NCBI GenBank assembly: GCA_031256435.1
Contig: JAIRQO010000048.1
Coordinates: 1 to 64,000, forward strand
Reading direction: 5' to 3'
Length of the DNA: 64,000 bases
Origin: Cellulomonadaceae bacterium
GTDB taxonomy: Bacteria; Actinomycetota; Actinomycetes; Actinomycetales; Cellulomonadaceae
Shown here: positions 8,687 to 22,400 of the stretch, piece by piece
Position numbering within the stretch: position 1 is the stretch's first letter
How the letters are laid out: every line of letters begins with the position of its first letter
The notes under the pieces: generated by a model
Seen by the model: only the letters and a program-made list of their open reading frames with translations
Told to the model about the DNA's origin: nothing
Databases searched by the model: none
Position numbers and translations under genes: made by a program

Positions 8687-9805
8687 CTAAGAAACGCCGA
8701 GTTGGGCTTCGAGGACTAGTCCGGCGGCGCCGAGCATGACGGCTTTGTCCCCCAGGGCGCCCATGCGAACCTTCACGGCGGTCTCGTCCGTGACAAGGTT
8801 CCCTTCCTTCAGGCGCTCCTCGGCAGCCGCGCGCAGGGTCCCGTCCATCAACTCGGGATCGCCCAAAATGAGCACTTCTTCAGAATCCAGCATGGCAGTC
8901 ACGGGTGAGAGTACGCGTCCCAGCATCCGGCCAAGTTCGTGAAGCTTCGCGTCGCGCGCTTCATCGTCGAGCCCTGCAATGGCCGCCCTAATGGCGTCAC
9001 CGGAAAACACCTTTTGGAAGCACCCGAGCCGCCCGCAACTGCACTTTTCGCCCTGGAAATCAAAGGTGACGTGCCCAATCTCGCCAGCGCCGTGGAACGC
9101 CCCGTGAACTCGGCGCCCGTCCGCCATTACGCCAGCGCCGAGGCCCGTCCAGGTCACCAGCACAATCATGGAATCGGCGGCGCGCCCAAAAGCGTGCTCC
9201 CCCACCGCTGCCGCGCTCGCGTCATTGGCCACCAGCACGGGCAGGCCCAGGCGCTCGGTCAGCAGGGACGCCAGCGGCACGTCCTTCCAGCCGTAGTTGG
9301 GCGAGTAAATGACGGTCCCGTCCGCATCCACCATGCCGGGCGCGCCGATGCCCAGGCCGATCACCGGCGTGGTGGCGTGGGACATCACGTCCATGGCGAA
9401 CTCTTCAACGAGCTCCGTCAGGTCATCGCCCTGAGCGCCATTGGTGGGGCGAGTTTCGTCGTACAAAATGCTTCCGCGCAGGCTCATCACGGCCCCGCGC
9501 AACTCGTCGTCAATTTCAATCCCGACGATTTGGAAGCCATGCGTGCTCATCCCAAGCATCATCAGCGATTTGCCGCCGCTGACTCCGCGCTGGACGCCAT
9601 GCTCCTCAATCAGACCTTCGTCGAGGAGTTCGGCGGTGAGTTCGGCAACGGTGAGGCGATTCAGCCCCACGGCGCGGGCAAGATCCGCGCGCGAAGTGAG
9701 GCCCTCGTGGAAGAGATAGGTGAGAATCTGCGTCTTTCCGCGCGCGCGTTGCAGGGCGGGCTGCACCGGCGCCGACGAAGGGTACTGACCATCGTTCAAT
9801 CTCAT
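8687..9805 (-). CDS. ROK-family transcriptional repressor (NagC/XylR-like)
   Basis: 372 residues. Residues about 26-66 form a winged helix-turn-helix (SRADLARAVGLNRLTVAELT); the rest is a ROK sugar-kinase-like fold with GIGAPGMVD near 153-160, NDA at 194-196, GEIGH at 241-245 and the ROK zinc motif C255-S-C-G-x-x-G-C262. Known ROK regulators bind sugar or sugar-phosphate effectors and repress carbohydrate genes; which sugar is not shown here because no sugar operon is adjacent. The start ATG 9805 has only a weak upstream GGA. Could retain kinase activity, but the N-terminal DNA-binding domain favours a regulator. Confidence 0.9.
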   Translation of the reverse strand: MRLNDGQYPSSAPVQPALQRARGKTQILTYLFHEGLTSRADLARAVGLNRLTVAELTAELLDEGLIEEHGVQRGVSGGKSLMMLGMSTHGFQIVGIEIDDELRGAVMSLRGSILYDETRPTNGAQGDDLTELVEEFAMDVMSHATTPVIGLGIGAPGMVDADGTVIYSPNYGWKDVPLASLLTERLGLPVLVANDASAAAVGEHAFGRAADSMIVLVTWTGLGAGVMADGRRVHGAFHGAGEIGHVTFDFQGEKCSCGRLGCFQKVFSGDAIRAAIAGLDDEARDAKLHELGRMLGRVLSPVTAMLDSEEVLILGDPELMDGTLRAAAEERLKEGNLVTDETAVKVRMGALGDKAVMLGAAGLVLEAQLGVS

Positions 9806-9888
9806 GTGTCCAGTGTGTCAGGTACGAGCGCCAGATTCATCTTGAACACGGCCGGGGATCTTGGTCCGGGGTGGTTAGACGCGGGGGT

Positions 9889-10131
9889 GTGGGCCCGGAT
9901 GAGGTTTTTGCGACGAGGCCATGGGTCCGGATCGGGTTCGGCGACGGCGTCCTGGGTCCGGATCGCTTCCGGTTTCACCATCCTGGGTCCGGATCAGTGC
10001 CGTTCCCGCCGTCGTGGGCCCGGATGAGTGCCATTCCCGCCGTCGTGGGCCCGGATGAGTCACCCAAAGAGCCCTATTGAGTGAGCAATCCGGGCCCACA
10101 ACGGAATTAATCACTGGAATCCGGGCCCAGA
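9889..10131. repeat. Phased 31-bp box array A1
   Basis: Forward boxes (GTGGGCCCGGAT or CTGGGTCCGGAT) start at 9889, 9921, 9952, 9983, 10014 and 10045, spaced 32 then 31 bp. The inverted boxes (TCCGGGCCC) start at 10089 and 10120. The 10045-to-10089 interval is the 44-bp core containing CACCCAAAGAG and GAGTGAGCAAT. It lies between the ROK gene start and the giant gene end; no ORF here is credible. Confidence 0.85.
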
Positions 10132-10150
10132 ACACCCCAAACACCCAACC

Positions 10151-10369
10151 CTGGGTCCGACTCAATCGCACTTGGTCCAACTCCACCATCCTGGGTCCGG
10201 TTCAGGTGCGCTTCAGGTATCCTGGGTCCGGTTCAGGTGCGTTTCAGGCACCCTGGGTCCGGATCAGGCTCCTAAAGAGGCCCATTGGGTAAGTAATCCG
10301 GACCCAGGATGGATTTCGAGCACCTCATCAGGACCCACAACGGATCCGGTACACCTCGTCCGGACCCAG
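10151..10369. repeat. Phased box array A2, abutting A1
   Basis: Forward boxes of the GGGTCC subtype start at 10151, 10171 (degenerate), 10191, 10222 and 10253; inverted boxes (TCCGGACCC) start at 10297, 10328 and 10359. The core interval 10253 to 10297 is again 44 bp and holds CTCCTAAAGAGG and ATTGGGTAAGTAAT. The first box is exactly 31 bp after the last box of A1. Degenerate GAGCCCAG/GGACCCA repeats run on to about 10440. Confidence 0.85.
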
Positions 10370-10444
10370 GATCGAAAACCCGGAGTCGAGAGCCCAGAGG
10401 CGAGAGCCCAGGTCTGGGACCCAGAGTCGAGGACCCACAGGTTG

Positions 10445-13400
10445 CTACATCTTGAGGGGGGCGTCGCTGGCGGTGCGGGTGGCCGGGATGAGGCGGCGGG
10501 TCCTCCACGAAACGAGGCCCAGGGCAACTAACAGCGCAGCAAAGGCAATGTTCATGGGATGCCACGGATGCGAGGTGTCCAGCCCCAGTAGGCCCTTCCC
10601 GGCGCCAGCCTTGCCCATCCCGTCATGCTTCATTAGGGGCGAGCCAGCGGACGCCTTGTCATCAGTGAAGAACATGCTGGCACCGTCATCCGGGCCCACC
10701 GTGTTATTGCCCGACGAATCTGTGGGTGCCAAAGTGCTGGGCGTGGCAGACGGGGTGGGGCTGGGTGCGGCGGGCATCGGTGTGCCGGGGCCCGGGTTGG
10801 AGGGTGCGGGAGCGGAGGGGTCGGACGGACCGTGACTGTGCGAGTCCTCAGATCCGCCGGGCACGCGCTCCTCGCCGTCCTCAGTTGGCGCCACGGCGCG
10901 GACCGTGACATCCACCGAGGAGGTCAACACTGATGCACCTGATCCGGACCCAACCTGCGCTGCCGCACCCAATCCGGACCCAGGATGCGACGACCCAACC
11001 TGCGCTGCTGCACCTGATCCGGACCCAGGATGCGACGACCCAACCTGCGCTGCCGCACCCAAACCGGACCCAACCTGCATTGCCGCACCCAATCCGGACC
11101 CAGGATGTGCTGGCACACTATTTCCTTGGGTGGTTGCCTTGGCTGTGGACTGAGTTCCTTGTGTAGCCGGTCGGGTGGTGCTGGGTGTGAGCGTGGCGGT
11201 GTTGGTGTACGTCTTGGTGGTGTTCGCCGCCTTGATTTCTGCTCCGCGCAGGGCACTGTATGTCTCGGTGTGCGTGGCGGTGGCCCCTGTTCCGGTGCTA
11301 CTGGTGGCGGTGGACCCCGTCACCGAGCCCGCTGTGGCGCGCGTTCCGGTGGCGGCCAGGATGGCGTCGGCATCCAGCACTACAGCATCCTTCTGCGACG
11401 ATGGGTTCGGCCCAAACTCGGGGAAGGTGTCCGTCAAAGTGGCCCAGCGGTTGGTGGTGGTGCGTTGAACGTCCGTGGCGAGGCTGAGGGGCACGCTTGC
11501 TGCCGCGCTGTCCCTGCCGTCCACGGTGACCGCAACATCTACCAGGCCCGCTGCCGAGCTGGCGGTACTGGGGGCCAGGCTTGCAGTGCCGGGCACGTAC
11601 CGAGCAAAGCGGGCGTCCGTTTCGGTGAACTCCACACGGGCCGAATCGCCAGGGTGTACCTCGGTCACTGGATCGCCAGTGACGGGATCCGTGATGGAGG
11701 TGATGATGGCGGGGATTCCGCCCAAGGTCACGCCAATGTTCCCGGCGCCACCAGTCCCAGCGCCGCCAGTCCCAGCGCCGCTACCCGCCGTACCCGTTCC
11801 TCCAGCACCACTTCCTGCCATGGTGTCACTCGAAATGTCCAGCGGGAATGTGCCGGGGTTCACCAGATCTACCGTTCCGGAAATGGTCAGCGGACTGGCT
11901 GTGGCGGTGGCACTAGCCGTCAGCGTGTAGGCAAACGGCGCACCCCGTCCCACCACGGCGTCACGCCGTACCTGATCCACCGCTTTACTCAACCCCCACG
12001 TAAAGTCCACCGAGTATTCCCCGGACGCCACCAGGCGCGGCGCGGCAAACGGTGCGCGATCCAGCGCTGTCACCATGGTGGACTCCTGTGCCTGCACCAC
12101 GCCGGAATCGGTACCCCTGGCACTTGCGATGACATCAAACGCAGTGCTTCCCAGGCCCGGCGCCCCGTTCTTGGGCGCTGTCAGCGTCAGAGTGGGCACC
12201 ATGAAGGAACACGAGGTAGGCAGCGCGGGCTCAAGTCCCACAGGCTCCCCATCCCCAGGTTCCACCCCAGGTTCCCCATCCTCAGGCTCCACGTCCGGCT
12301 CAACCCCAGCGTCTCCCCCCGAGCAGGTGGTGATGGCCGCGCCGTCGTCGTCAAACTCGGCAGGACCAGCAACAGCAATGCCTAACGCGGTCCACTCATC
12401 CTGCTGATCCAGGTACGCGATCTCTACTGACTGTTCCTCGGGGGTCTCTACCCACTCTTCGGCGGAGACTTCCAGCGAGTCGGTTGCCGCGGCGTCGGCA
12501 GAGTACGCGTCTGCGGGCTCCCAGGTGATGGTCACCACGCTGGTGCCGTTGTAGACCGGCTTGTCCACAAAGGAGCAGACGTACTTCAGGGTGGCACTCC
12601 CGTGATCGCTGCCCGTGTGCCCCGGCACCACCACGGGCACGGAGTTGTCCACGCCGGAATCGCCCGGCTCAATGGTGTCACCGTCAGCATCCATGAACAC
12701 GCAGTTCACGGGCCCCATGGAGGACGGCCCCATGGCGGTCACCTTCAGATCCCACGCGTTGGGATTCTCCACCTCAATGGTTCCGCTCAGCATCCACAGC
12801 GAATCCGCGTGGCTCGGCGTGACCGTCAACTCCACGTCAAAGTCCGCCGTGCCGTCCGCCGGGTTCCCTTCACGGACGTTCGGGTTGACCTCACCGGCAA
12901 AGGCGGGCGTCACCGCTGGTGCGATGGACCAGGCATAGGTTCGGGTCAGTTCCTGAAGAACGGTCTCCTTCACAATCAGGGACGTTCCCGTGAACACCGT
13001 AACAGCCGTGACCGCTTTCAGTTCGGTGGCACCCTGGCGGTTGGTGGTGGGCGCACCCGAGGCGCGGTCCGGAACGGTGACGCGAGCCGTGAGTTCGCGG
13101 TCCTCCCGCCCACTCTCCTCCAGGGTGCTCCCCAAGTACGCCGTGTGAGAGAAGGTGACCGCGCGGAGTGAGGTTTCAGGATCCGGCGCACCGGCCAAAA
13201 TCGCATCGCCGTTCAGGGTGCGCTCGCCTTCTTTCAACTCGGCCCAGGTGTGCGAATCCCCTACCGCTGGCGGCGCAGGCTGGGGACCAAGCCGCGGGTC
13301 AAACACCGTGTCCACGGTCACGGTGTTATCCGTGACAATGCGCGTCACGTCCGCTCCGGTCAGGTTGAGTTCGGCCTGTGGAGCCGGTTCGGAAGCGCCA

Positions 13401-16400
13401 AGATTTCCTACTACGACGACGAGCGTCCCATCAGCGAGCGCCGCTTTGGCATCCAGGTACTCGGCAAAGGAGGCGTGGGTCACGGAGTAGGTGACCACCG
13501 CGGAGCCGCCTGCGGGAACATCCCCGGTTGGTTCCACCTCGGCGTCCTCGGTCTCCCCCAGTGCCCGCGCAATCACGGAAGTAATGGTGGCCGTGACGTC
13601 CTGGGCAGGCGTAGCGCCCTTCACCGTGACCTTAAGTCCCTCAGCACTCAGCGGCAGTTTGCCCGGGTTGACCACAGTCACCTGGCCGCTGACGGTCAGC
13701 GGTTCGGCAGTGGCGGTGGGGATCACGGTGGTGGTGAACTCGAACTCGGCCGGGTCGCCAGGACGCGTAAAGGCGGTAGGCCGGTCCACGGTTTGAGTGA
13801 CGGACCAGTCATAATCCACGTGGTATTGACCGGCAACGGTAACGTCCTTGTCCGCAACACTGAACGGCGGACGGTCAACGATGGTGATGGTCTGCGAGGT
13901 GGGCGTGTCGGCAATGTGCAGTGTGGGGTTATCCCCCGTGGCGTAGAGCGGGGCCGCGTACGTCTTCGAACCGGTACCCAACAGGATTCCGTTGTTGAGC
14001 ACGGACTCGGCTGTCAAGGTCCTGGTGTAGGAACCCACCGGGGTGCGGGCCATGCCGGGCGTTGCCTTCAACGAGCAGACTGAGGTGGAGTCAACCTCGC
14101 GGCACAGCGGGTGACTCACTCCAGCGGTGTCCACGTAAGAGAAGGAGGCCGTTTCATTCACCGGTGTGGTGTCAATGAAATCGTCGAAGCCAAAGGTGGT
14201 GGTGTCTGATTCACTATCGCCCGACGATGCCGCTTCGCTGGCCTTCCAGCGCACGGCCACCGTATTCTCGCCGCTGTAGGTCCCTGCTCCGGCAAAGGCG
14301 GGCGGGTCAAAGAACACCACCGAGCATTGGTAGGCCACGGTGGCGGTTCCGGGAACCTCGGACTCGCCGGAGACTTGGCTGGCGGGGACGGTGACGGTAA
14401 TGGTGGTGTCCGTGGGGATGCTGGGTTCCTCAGACGGACTGGACGTGCCGCCCTCTGCGGTCAGTACGCAGGAAACCGTGTAGTCATCGCCGCGCACCAG
14501 GCCGTCAAACTCGGGAATGTCCACGCCGGTGACCGTCACGGGCCACGGGTTGGGGTTGCTCACAGCCATGGTTCCGGACATGGCCCACCCGGTGTCATCA
14601 AAGGTGGCGCTGGCAAAGGCGTTCACGGTGAAGGTGGCTTTTCCGTCCGCTCCGGCCTCCTGCACGGCATTGACCCCCGGTCCATAGCCGTCAATTTCCT
14701 GCTCCACCGTCCAGGTGTAGGCGCGCTCCACCGTGGCGTTGAAGGTTTCCTGCACGGTGAGGTTGCGCCCGGTGGATACGCGGGTGGACGTGGTGGCGGC
14801 CAGCGCAGCAGGAATCTGCGCCGCACATGCAGCATTCCCTTCCAGGCAGGCCCAGGGATCGCGGCCCGCAGTCCCGCTGGGGGTGAGGTCCACCGCGTTA
14901 CTCACGAGAGCGGCCTGGTTCCCCGCAGGGTGAGCCAGCGCCGAGCCGAGCACGGCGGGGTACGTGAAGGTGGTGGTGGTTGACGGTGTCCCCGCCAGGC
15001 GAACATCGCCCACGAGTGCATCACGCAGGAGTGCATCCGCGTTCAGCGTTGCCTGCCAACCCGTGCCGGAGGTCACAGCTGCACTGGGCAAGGAGGCCTT
15101 GGCCCAGTCCGGGATGGCGTCCGGGGTTTCGACCGTCACACCTTCCGGTGCTGGCTCAACCACCGGGCTTTCACCACCCGTGAGGGCGCCGTCCACAAAC
15201 ACGTCCTTGAGGTCAGCGGTCAATCCGGTAGTGGTGCGCTGAGCGGCAATGCTGGCCAGGGACAGCAGCGAGGTGGTGCTGTAGCCGCCGGCAATATTCA
15301 CCACGACGGGCAGGTTGCCTTCAGATGCCAGCGCGGGCTGACCATTCTGAGCGCTGCCGAGCGCGTAGAACGAACCCAGGTCCACGGTGAAAACCAGCAC
15401 GGCGGAAGCACCCGGCGCCAGCGAGAGCAGAGGCTCAGCCACAGCAACAGGCTTGCCATCCACCACGTCCGCCACCGCATAGGCTGCCAGCGCATCCACA
15501 GGGTGTCCACCCACGGTCACCGCACTGACGGGCAGGTCCACGGGCGCAAGGCTCAGTGCGGTCTGCGCAGGGTTGGTCACCAGCGCCGTTCCGGTCACAA
15601 TGGTCCCTTGCGGGTAAGACGTAGGCGTGACGCTCACCGCGTAGTCCACCAGGGCACCCTTGCCCGGAATCGCCTTCACTCCGCCATGACCGTCAGCAAC
15701 GCTGTTCTCCCAGGTCACGCCTTTATCTACGGCCCAGGTAAAGTACTCGTGGAAGGTGCCGGTGGCCGCGGGCAGTGCCGGTATCAGCGGCGGGCGGTCA
15801 AATACGCTCAGGTCCAGCACGTGATCGGCAACCGTACCCCGTGCCGCCACCTGCGACGATGACGCCAGTGTTCCGCTCGCCGTGGCGGCAAAGGGGGTGC
15901 CATCAGCAGCGCCACAGACCCGGTCCAGCACGCCGTCCGCAACACTGGCACACAGCGTGGGAACTCCGGCTTTCGGCGCGGTAAGCGTCAGCGAGTACAG
16001 ACTGGTGGCGGGCACCGCAAGCGCATTCCCCGTCACCGGCGGAATGGCAGCAGCATTTCCTCCGCTCGCGGAGGCGTCGTCGGCAATGAACGTGCAGGCG
16101 CCCTGGGCGCACGAGCCGCTGCCGGTACCGTGCTCATCCAGACCTGAGGCCGCGCGGCTCTCGTTGAGGCGGGTGACGGTCATCTGGTCACTGATGAGCC
16201 GGTGACTCCACGTGCCTACGGACACGGTGGAGGGGCTGCTCTCACCCTTCGACGATTTCGCCACCGCATCCCACGTCACCGTGGCGTCCTCCCAGGCAAC
16301 GCTCGCAGTGGACTGCAAGCCGGCGTACAGGGCCTCGCTGAGCGAGGTGAAGCCACAGCGGTAGCCCACCGTGACGGGAACCGGGGTGGCGGCCAGCGGT

Positions 16401-19400
16401 TGTGCAGCGCCGGACGCAGCGGGGAGGGTGAGGGTTCCGGTGGCCTGCAATCCCGCGAGCGCCTCGGTGGCCGCAGCCGCCCCCAAGCCCTCCCAGGCAA
16501 CGCTGGTGAAGGTACACGTTCCGCCGGTCATGGAGCTCAGCGCGTGGGTCAGCGTGACGTGGACGGTCCACTGGTTGGGATTGGTGAGAGCCATGTCCCC
16601 TGTTACGGTCCACCCCTCGTCGCTGTAGGTTACCGTGGGCGTGACGGTCACAGGGAAGGTGGCCTGACCTGCGGCGTCACCTTCTTGCGCTGTCAGGGAG
16701 GTGGTTTGGTCCAGTTGCCACGCAAAGACGCGATCCAGGGAAGCGGCGGGAGGTTGAACGGCAACGGTGGGTTCCTGACCCGTTTCCACGCGCACCGTTT
16801 GGCCGGTGGAGGTCACCGTGGCCGTGGCGGCGGTGTCCGGGACAAAGGCTTGAACCGCGTCCACCGTGACCATCTCACCGGCCACAACCTGGGCGTAGTG
16901 GGTGAAGTTATCAGCCTGACCTGCCGTGAGAGCAGCACCAAACAGGCCCGTGTAGGTAAACACGGTGCGCGCTGGGGTGCAGGTGGTGACGCCCTCCGGG
17001 AGGGTACCGGATACAGCCTCGCCGATGCTGGCGGCGCCGTTCAGGTGGAAGAACCAGTAATCCGGCAGGCACAGGATGGCGTCAGCATCGAGCGTCACGC
17101 TGGGCTTGCCGGTGCCCTCTTCCAGAGCGCACGGCACATCATCCTCGGCACAGAACTGCGGGTCCGTGTCAGTGAGGCGAGCCGTGCCGTGGGTGGTGGT
17201 GCGCACCACGTCAGCCGGGTCAACGGTCATGGCCACCCGCGCCAGGTCATAGTCTGCTACGCCAGACGTGTGATCCACCAATTCGTCGTTGTACCCCACG
17301 ATGTCCACCGTCACGCCGAGCCCGACGATGAAGGCCCGCGCCACGGAGACTTCATGCTCAAACTCCACAATGACCCGCTCGCCTGGCTCCACCTCAGTCA
17401 CAGGCGAACCGCACGCAACGGGTTCAGCAGGAGTGCCGCAGACCGCGTACGCCTTCCAGGTGGCAGATTGCTCGGACACCGTGACGGCCAGGTACTCGGT
17501 CAGGCTTTGCGTGGTCTCGGATTCGTTGGTCAGCAGGACCGTGCCGGTCACCGCCACCTGGCCGAAGGCGGGCGTGGGCGTTGCCGTGGTCACCAAGCCG
17601 AACTCGCCCGGCGTTCCGGGAGACACGCGCTGCGTGGGCAACCCCGAGCCGTCCGACGCTTCGGCGTACGGCTCGTCATCCACGGACTTGGTCACGCCCC
17701 ACGTGAAGTCCACGTTGTAGGTGGCCGCTGCGTTCAAGGCGGACGGAGCCAGCGCGGCGGGAGTCAACGGCGGGCGGTCATACACACGGAGGGGCTGGGC
17801 AGCGGAGGTGAGCGTGGTGGTGGTCTCGCCTGGCTGTCCGTCCACCACGGGGATGGCGGTGTCCCCCACCAGCGTCACGGTTTGGGTTTCTGAGGTGGAT
17901 GCCGATCCGGGCGTGCCGCCGCCCGGCGCCGTGAGCGTGACGGTGTAGGGCACGGTGGGCGCGTCCAGCAGCACGGGGCAGGTGCGGTGGTCCGCATCGC
18001 ACAAGGTATCGCCGATGGCTACCGAAGCGGTGACCGTCTGGAGCGGTGTTGACGCCGGTGTGTTCGGCGATGTTCCACCGCTATGGGTGATCTGGACGGT
18101 TCCGTTCATCACGCCGCTGCTGATGCCGTTATTCGACGATGGCACCCATTCCTCCGGTGTCACCTGGAGGTCCGCGTGCGTGGGCGCCACGGCTGGGGCG
18201 TCACCAAGGGACGTAGCACTGGGGTAGAACGCGTTGGCCTGATCCCACTGGACGGAGACGCCGAGTTCGGCCTCGTAGTGGGGCTTGGCGCTGAACTCGC
18301 ACTCAAAGTCCACCGTGGTGGTGCCCGGTTGCAACGCAGACACGGCGGGATTGACGCTCGGGTTGGCTGTCCAGGCGTCAATGACGGAGGTGAACTGCTG
18401 CCCGCCGGTCAGTGCTTCAACGGTGGTCTCGACGATAGCGTTGGGCTGGGGAGCCACAGCGTTGCTGGTCAGCACCTGGGCACCGGCGCGGAACGTGCAG
18501 GTGGGCGCGGTAGCGGCAGGCTCGTGAGAAATGAACTCATCGAAGTCCAACAGCACCGTGGCGGGAACCGACCAGGCATTCGGGTTGGTCACATCCACAC
18601 TTCCCGTGAGTTTCCAGGACGAATCCAGATAGGTAGGTGCGGTGGCCGTGGCTGTCAGGGGGAAAGTGTTCTTACCGTCAGCGCCGCCTTGGAGCACGGC
18701 ATCCGGCGTGGTGAGCGTCACGCCCCAACCGCTGAAGGTGCGCACCAGCGTGGTGTTAGAAATTGTGGCCGTTGCCGAGAGCGGTTGACCCGTGATCGCC
18801 AAGGCCCAGGCGTCATCGGTGAGGTTGCTGGCCACCTGGGGGCTCACCGACTGCCCGCTGGTTTCCGTCCATCCGGCGGTGGAGTTGCCCTGGGCGTTGG
18901 TGTCTACGCCGGACGTGGTCACCGTGGCCGCGTTGCGATATCCCTGGTACACGCCCTGGGTCTGGGCCGTGCCCAGCGTGGTGGAGTAATCCAGTCTTGT
19001 GGAATATGTGAAGACCGCCTCGCCTCCAGCCGCGAGGACATCATCGGCCGAAATCACCACAGCGCCGTCATGATCGCCACCGCTCACGCAGGTGAACCCG
19101 CCTTCGGTGCTGCACGCGGATGCCGTCAGATCATCCTGGTAGGTATCCATCAGGTACGCCGTGGCGTCTGAGGTTCGGCGCTCAATGTCCTGCAACGGAA
19201 TCTCGGCAGGGTCTACAGCATCCTCCGCCTTCTCGCCCGTGATGGCAATCTCCACATCCAGGGCATCCACGTCCAGCGCGGCTTGGTAATCCTGGAACCG
19301 ATCCAGCGTCACGGTGTAGGTGACGTGGGCCGTGGCACCTGCCGGAACACACCCGGAGGTGGTGCAGCCGCGCACCTGCGTGCCCGGGTCATAGGCCACG

Positions 19401-22400
19401 CCAACGGCTTCGGGGTCCAACGCAGCGTCGGCGTCAACCGCACCGCTCCGGGTTGCCGTCACCCCGGCTACCTTCACCGTCACGTAGTCCAGGTCCAGCG
19501 CCGTGGCTGCGGGGTTGGTGACCGCGAGCGCCACCGTGGCCTGGATGGGTTCCTGCTGGGAGGTGGGGGTCACGGTGATGGAGTACTCGAACGTGGCACC
19601 CGGTCCCGGCGTGATCCCGATGGCCGGAAGGATCCGTTGCCACGTCCGTACACTCGCGTTTTCCTTGGCCACAGCCCAGTCAAAGTCCTCGTGATACACC
19701 GCCGTGTTGCTCCACAGGGCATCGAGTCCGGCATCCGTGGCAGGTTGGAAGGGCGGGCGGTCCTGAACACGGAGCGCCGTGGTGCTCACGCAGTCCGCCG
19801 GGTTGGCATACGTTCCGCACACGGTCACGAGTGCGGGGGTGGAATCCAGCGACACCAGTGACACTGAGGAGGTAAATGCCGTGACGGCATAGCCGGGAAC
19901 GCCCTGGCCGGGAGCCTGCAAGGTCAGCGTGTACTTGCCGGACGTACCACTGAGCGCCTTGGTTCCCCGCGCAATGACCGGCTCGCCACCCTGGGCCACG
20001 GGTGTGCCATCTGCTGTGACCGAACGGGTGATGCCGGGGTCTGCCACCGATCCTTCTGTGAGGCCCCAGCGCACCTGATCGCGGTAGGTCACCGCAAGTT
20101 CGGCGTCCCGCGAGGTAACAGCCCAATCGCCATCTACGCTGCGGCCATCAATGGTGGTGTCTCCGTCTGCAATGGTGGCTGAGTCGCTCGTCGTCGACAG
20201 TGTGGGAGCATCCTCAGACGCCGGTTCGGTGTGGGCCTCGTCAGCATCCCACGTCACGGTGACGGTGCTGGTGGCATCGTAGTTGGCGGCGGTCAGCGTG
20301 GTGTATTCGCACGTGTAATGGACGACGACGGACGTTGGCGCGGAGGCAATGCCGGTGCTGAGGTCAAACCCGTTGGCCGGAAGCGAAACCTTGCCGTTGG
20401 TGACGGCGTCCTCGCCACGCAGGTACGTGCAGGACTCACCGGCAACGCCCGTGGGTACGGGGAAGGCGATGGCGTGGTCCAGCGTTGCGGTGACCGTCCA
20501 CGGGTTGGGGTTGGTGAGGGCAATATCGCCTGAGATCACCCATCCCGAATCCGTATACCCGGTGGGTTTGGCCGTGACGGTCATGGCAAAGTCACGCTGG
20601 CCGTGCTCGTCCTCGCCCGAACCTTCCAGTGCCACACCGGGGTTGGCCGATTGGGCCACGGACCACACCCACTGGCGGTTCAACGCGGGGTTGGCAGAGA
20701 TTTCCACCCCGAGATCCGCTCCGGTGATGACGTAGGCCGTAGCGTCTGCGGATTGCGTGGCGGTGCCAACCGGGGTGGGAGCCTCGGCAGTGCGCGTTCC
20801 GGAGGCGCAGGCAAGTGAACTGCTGCTCAGGCAGGTGGGTGTCAGCGTGGCCGTGTTGGGGTAGGCGTAGAGGCTGTTGGGTTGCGTGGGCTCGGGTTCA
20901 GCGGGCTCGGGTTCAGCGGGCTCGGATTCACTGGGCTCACTCGCTGGGACAACAGCGCCACGCCAAGCCGAGTACGCAAACCGCGCTACGGGGGTGGCTG
21001 CGGGGGTGCCCTCCGCGATACACAGGGACGCGCCGCCCGATTCGACGATGGAGGCGTGATCCCCACACGCGTCCGTGGCGGCCAACACCGCATCGCCATC
21101 AACCGCGTGGGGGCCGTCAAACTCGTCGAATGAATCGGTGACGGCAACGCTCTGGTGCGTGGTTTCCCGCGCGATGCTCGTCAGGCCAATGCGCTCGTCC
21201 TGGAACTTGCTCTGATCGCCTTCATACTTGGAGGCGCTGATGGCTACAGCAACGGGGATGCCCTCGGCATGCCCCTCAGTGCCGGTTCCCTCAGTGCCCT
21301 CTTCTTCAGTGCCGGTTCCCTCGGCGCCCTCTCCCTCGGCACCTTCTCCCTCGGTGCCCTCTCCTTCTTCACCTTCTGCTGCGGCTCCCTGTCCTTCCAC
21401 GGCAGCGTACGCACTGGTGAACGCCTCGGGACGCTGGTGGTGGAGGTAGTCCTCAAAGTACGTCTGTGGGGTGTTGATGGTCACCGCGTAGCCCACGCGG
21501 ACGGTCGCTCCTGGCTGGACCGCATAGGCCGAGGCGGCGGTGCCAATCGCGGCAGCGCGCTGGCAATCGCTCGGAACAACATCGCCCGCACCTTCACACA
21601 CCCACAGATCACTGACGGGATATCCGTCCACGGTGACGGACACGTTTTCTTGGTGGACCCCGCCATACGTCCCACCGAGCAGCGGGATGGGCGTGGTGGC
21701 GTGGTTGGTCACCGTGAAGGAGCCGGTGACGTCCAGGTTGCGGGACACGGCGGTGGGGGTGGCGGTGACTTCATAGTCAAAGCGCGCGTTCTGGGCCGGA
21801 CCAGGTAGCGCAGGACCAGGTAGCGCAGACCCGCTCGCTCCGGCACGCACCAACTGAATGTTTCGAGCACCCAGGAGCAGCGCCTCAAGTTGGCCACTGG
21901 GGCTGCTGACAATCTCCTTGTCCAGCGCCCACGAGTAGTCCACGCGGTAGGTGGCCTGGGACTTCAGCCCCAACGCCGTCAGCGCGAGTTCGTTCCGGTC
22001 CACCACGGTGAGGAGAATGGGGGTGGCCGCTGTGACGTACAGCGCGTGGGCCGATGCCACGGGCACCTGGGCCGTGGGGGTGGTCTTCGGCTCAGCCGGA
22101 TATTGCAACCACACGTGTTGCTCGGCGGTGGTGGCACGCCAGCCGGGGTGGCCCTGGCCAGGCGCAGTGAGGGTCACGGAAAGGGTGGACCGGTCCGTGC
22201 CAGTCTGTGCTGCAACGGAGGAATCGGCGACGATGCACGGCGGCCCGTTCCCCGTTCCGCAGGTGGCACCTGTCACGGGTGTGACAGCCACGTTGACCGC
22301 ATCCACCGTGGTGGTGTTCAACGTGACATCCGTGACCGAGGTCAGGTTCTGGGTGGCGCTGGCGATGGCTACCGGCTTGGTGGGGGTGACCTGGCCGTTC

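Noticed and set aside
10500..10640. LPxTG anchor at the end of the giant protein
   Set aside because: The last 60 residues have a hydrophobic helix and a basic tail but no LPxTG-like motif; only membrane anchoring is supported.
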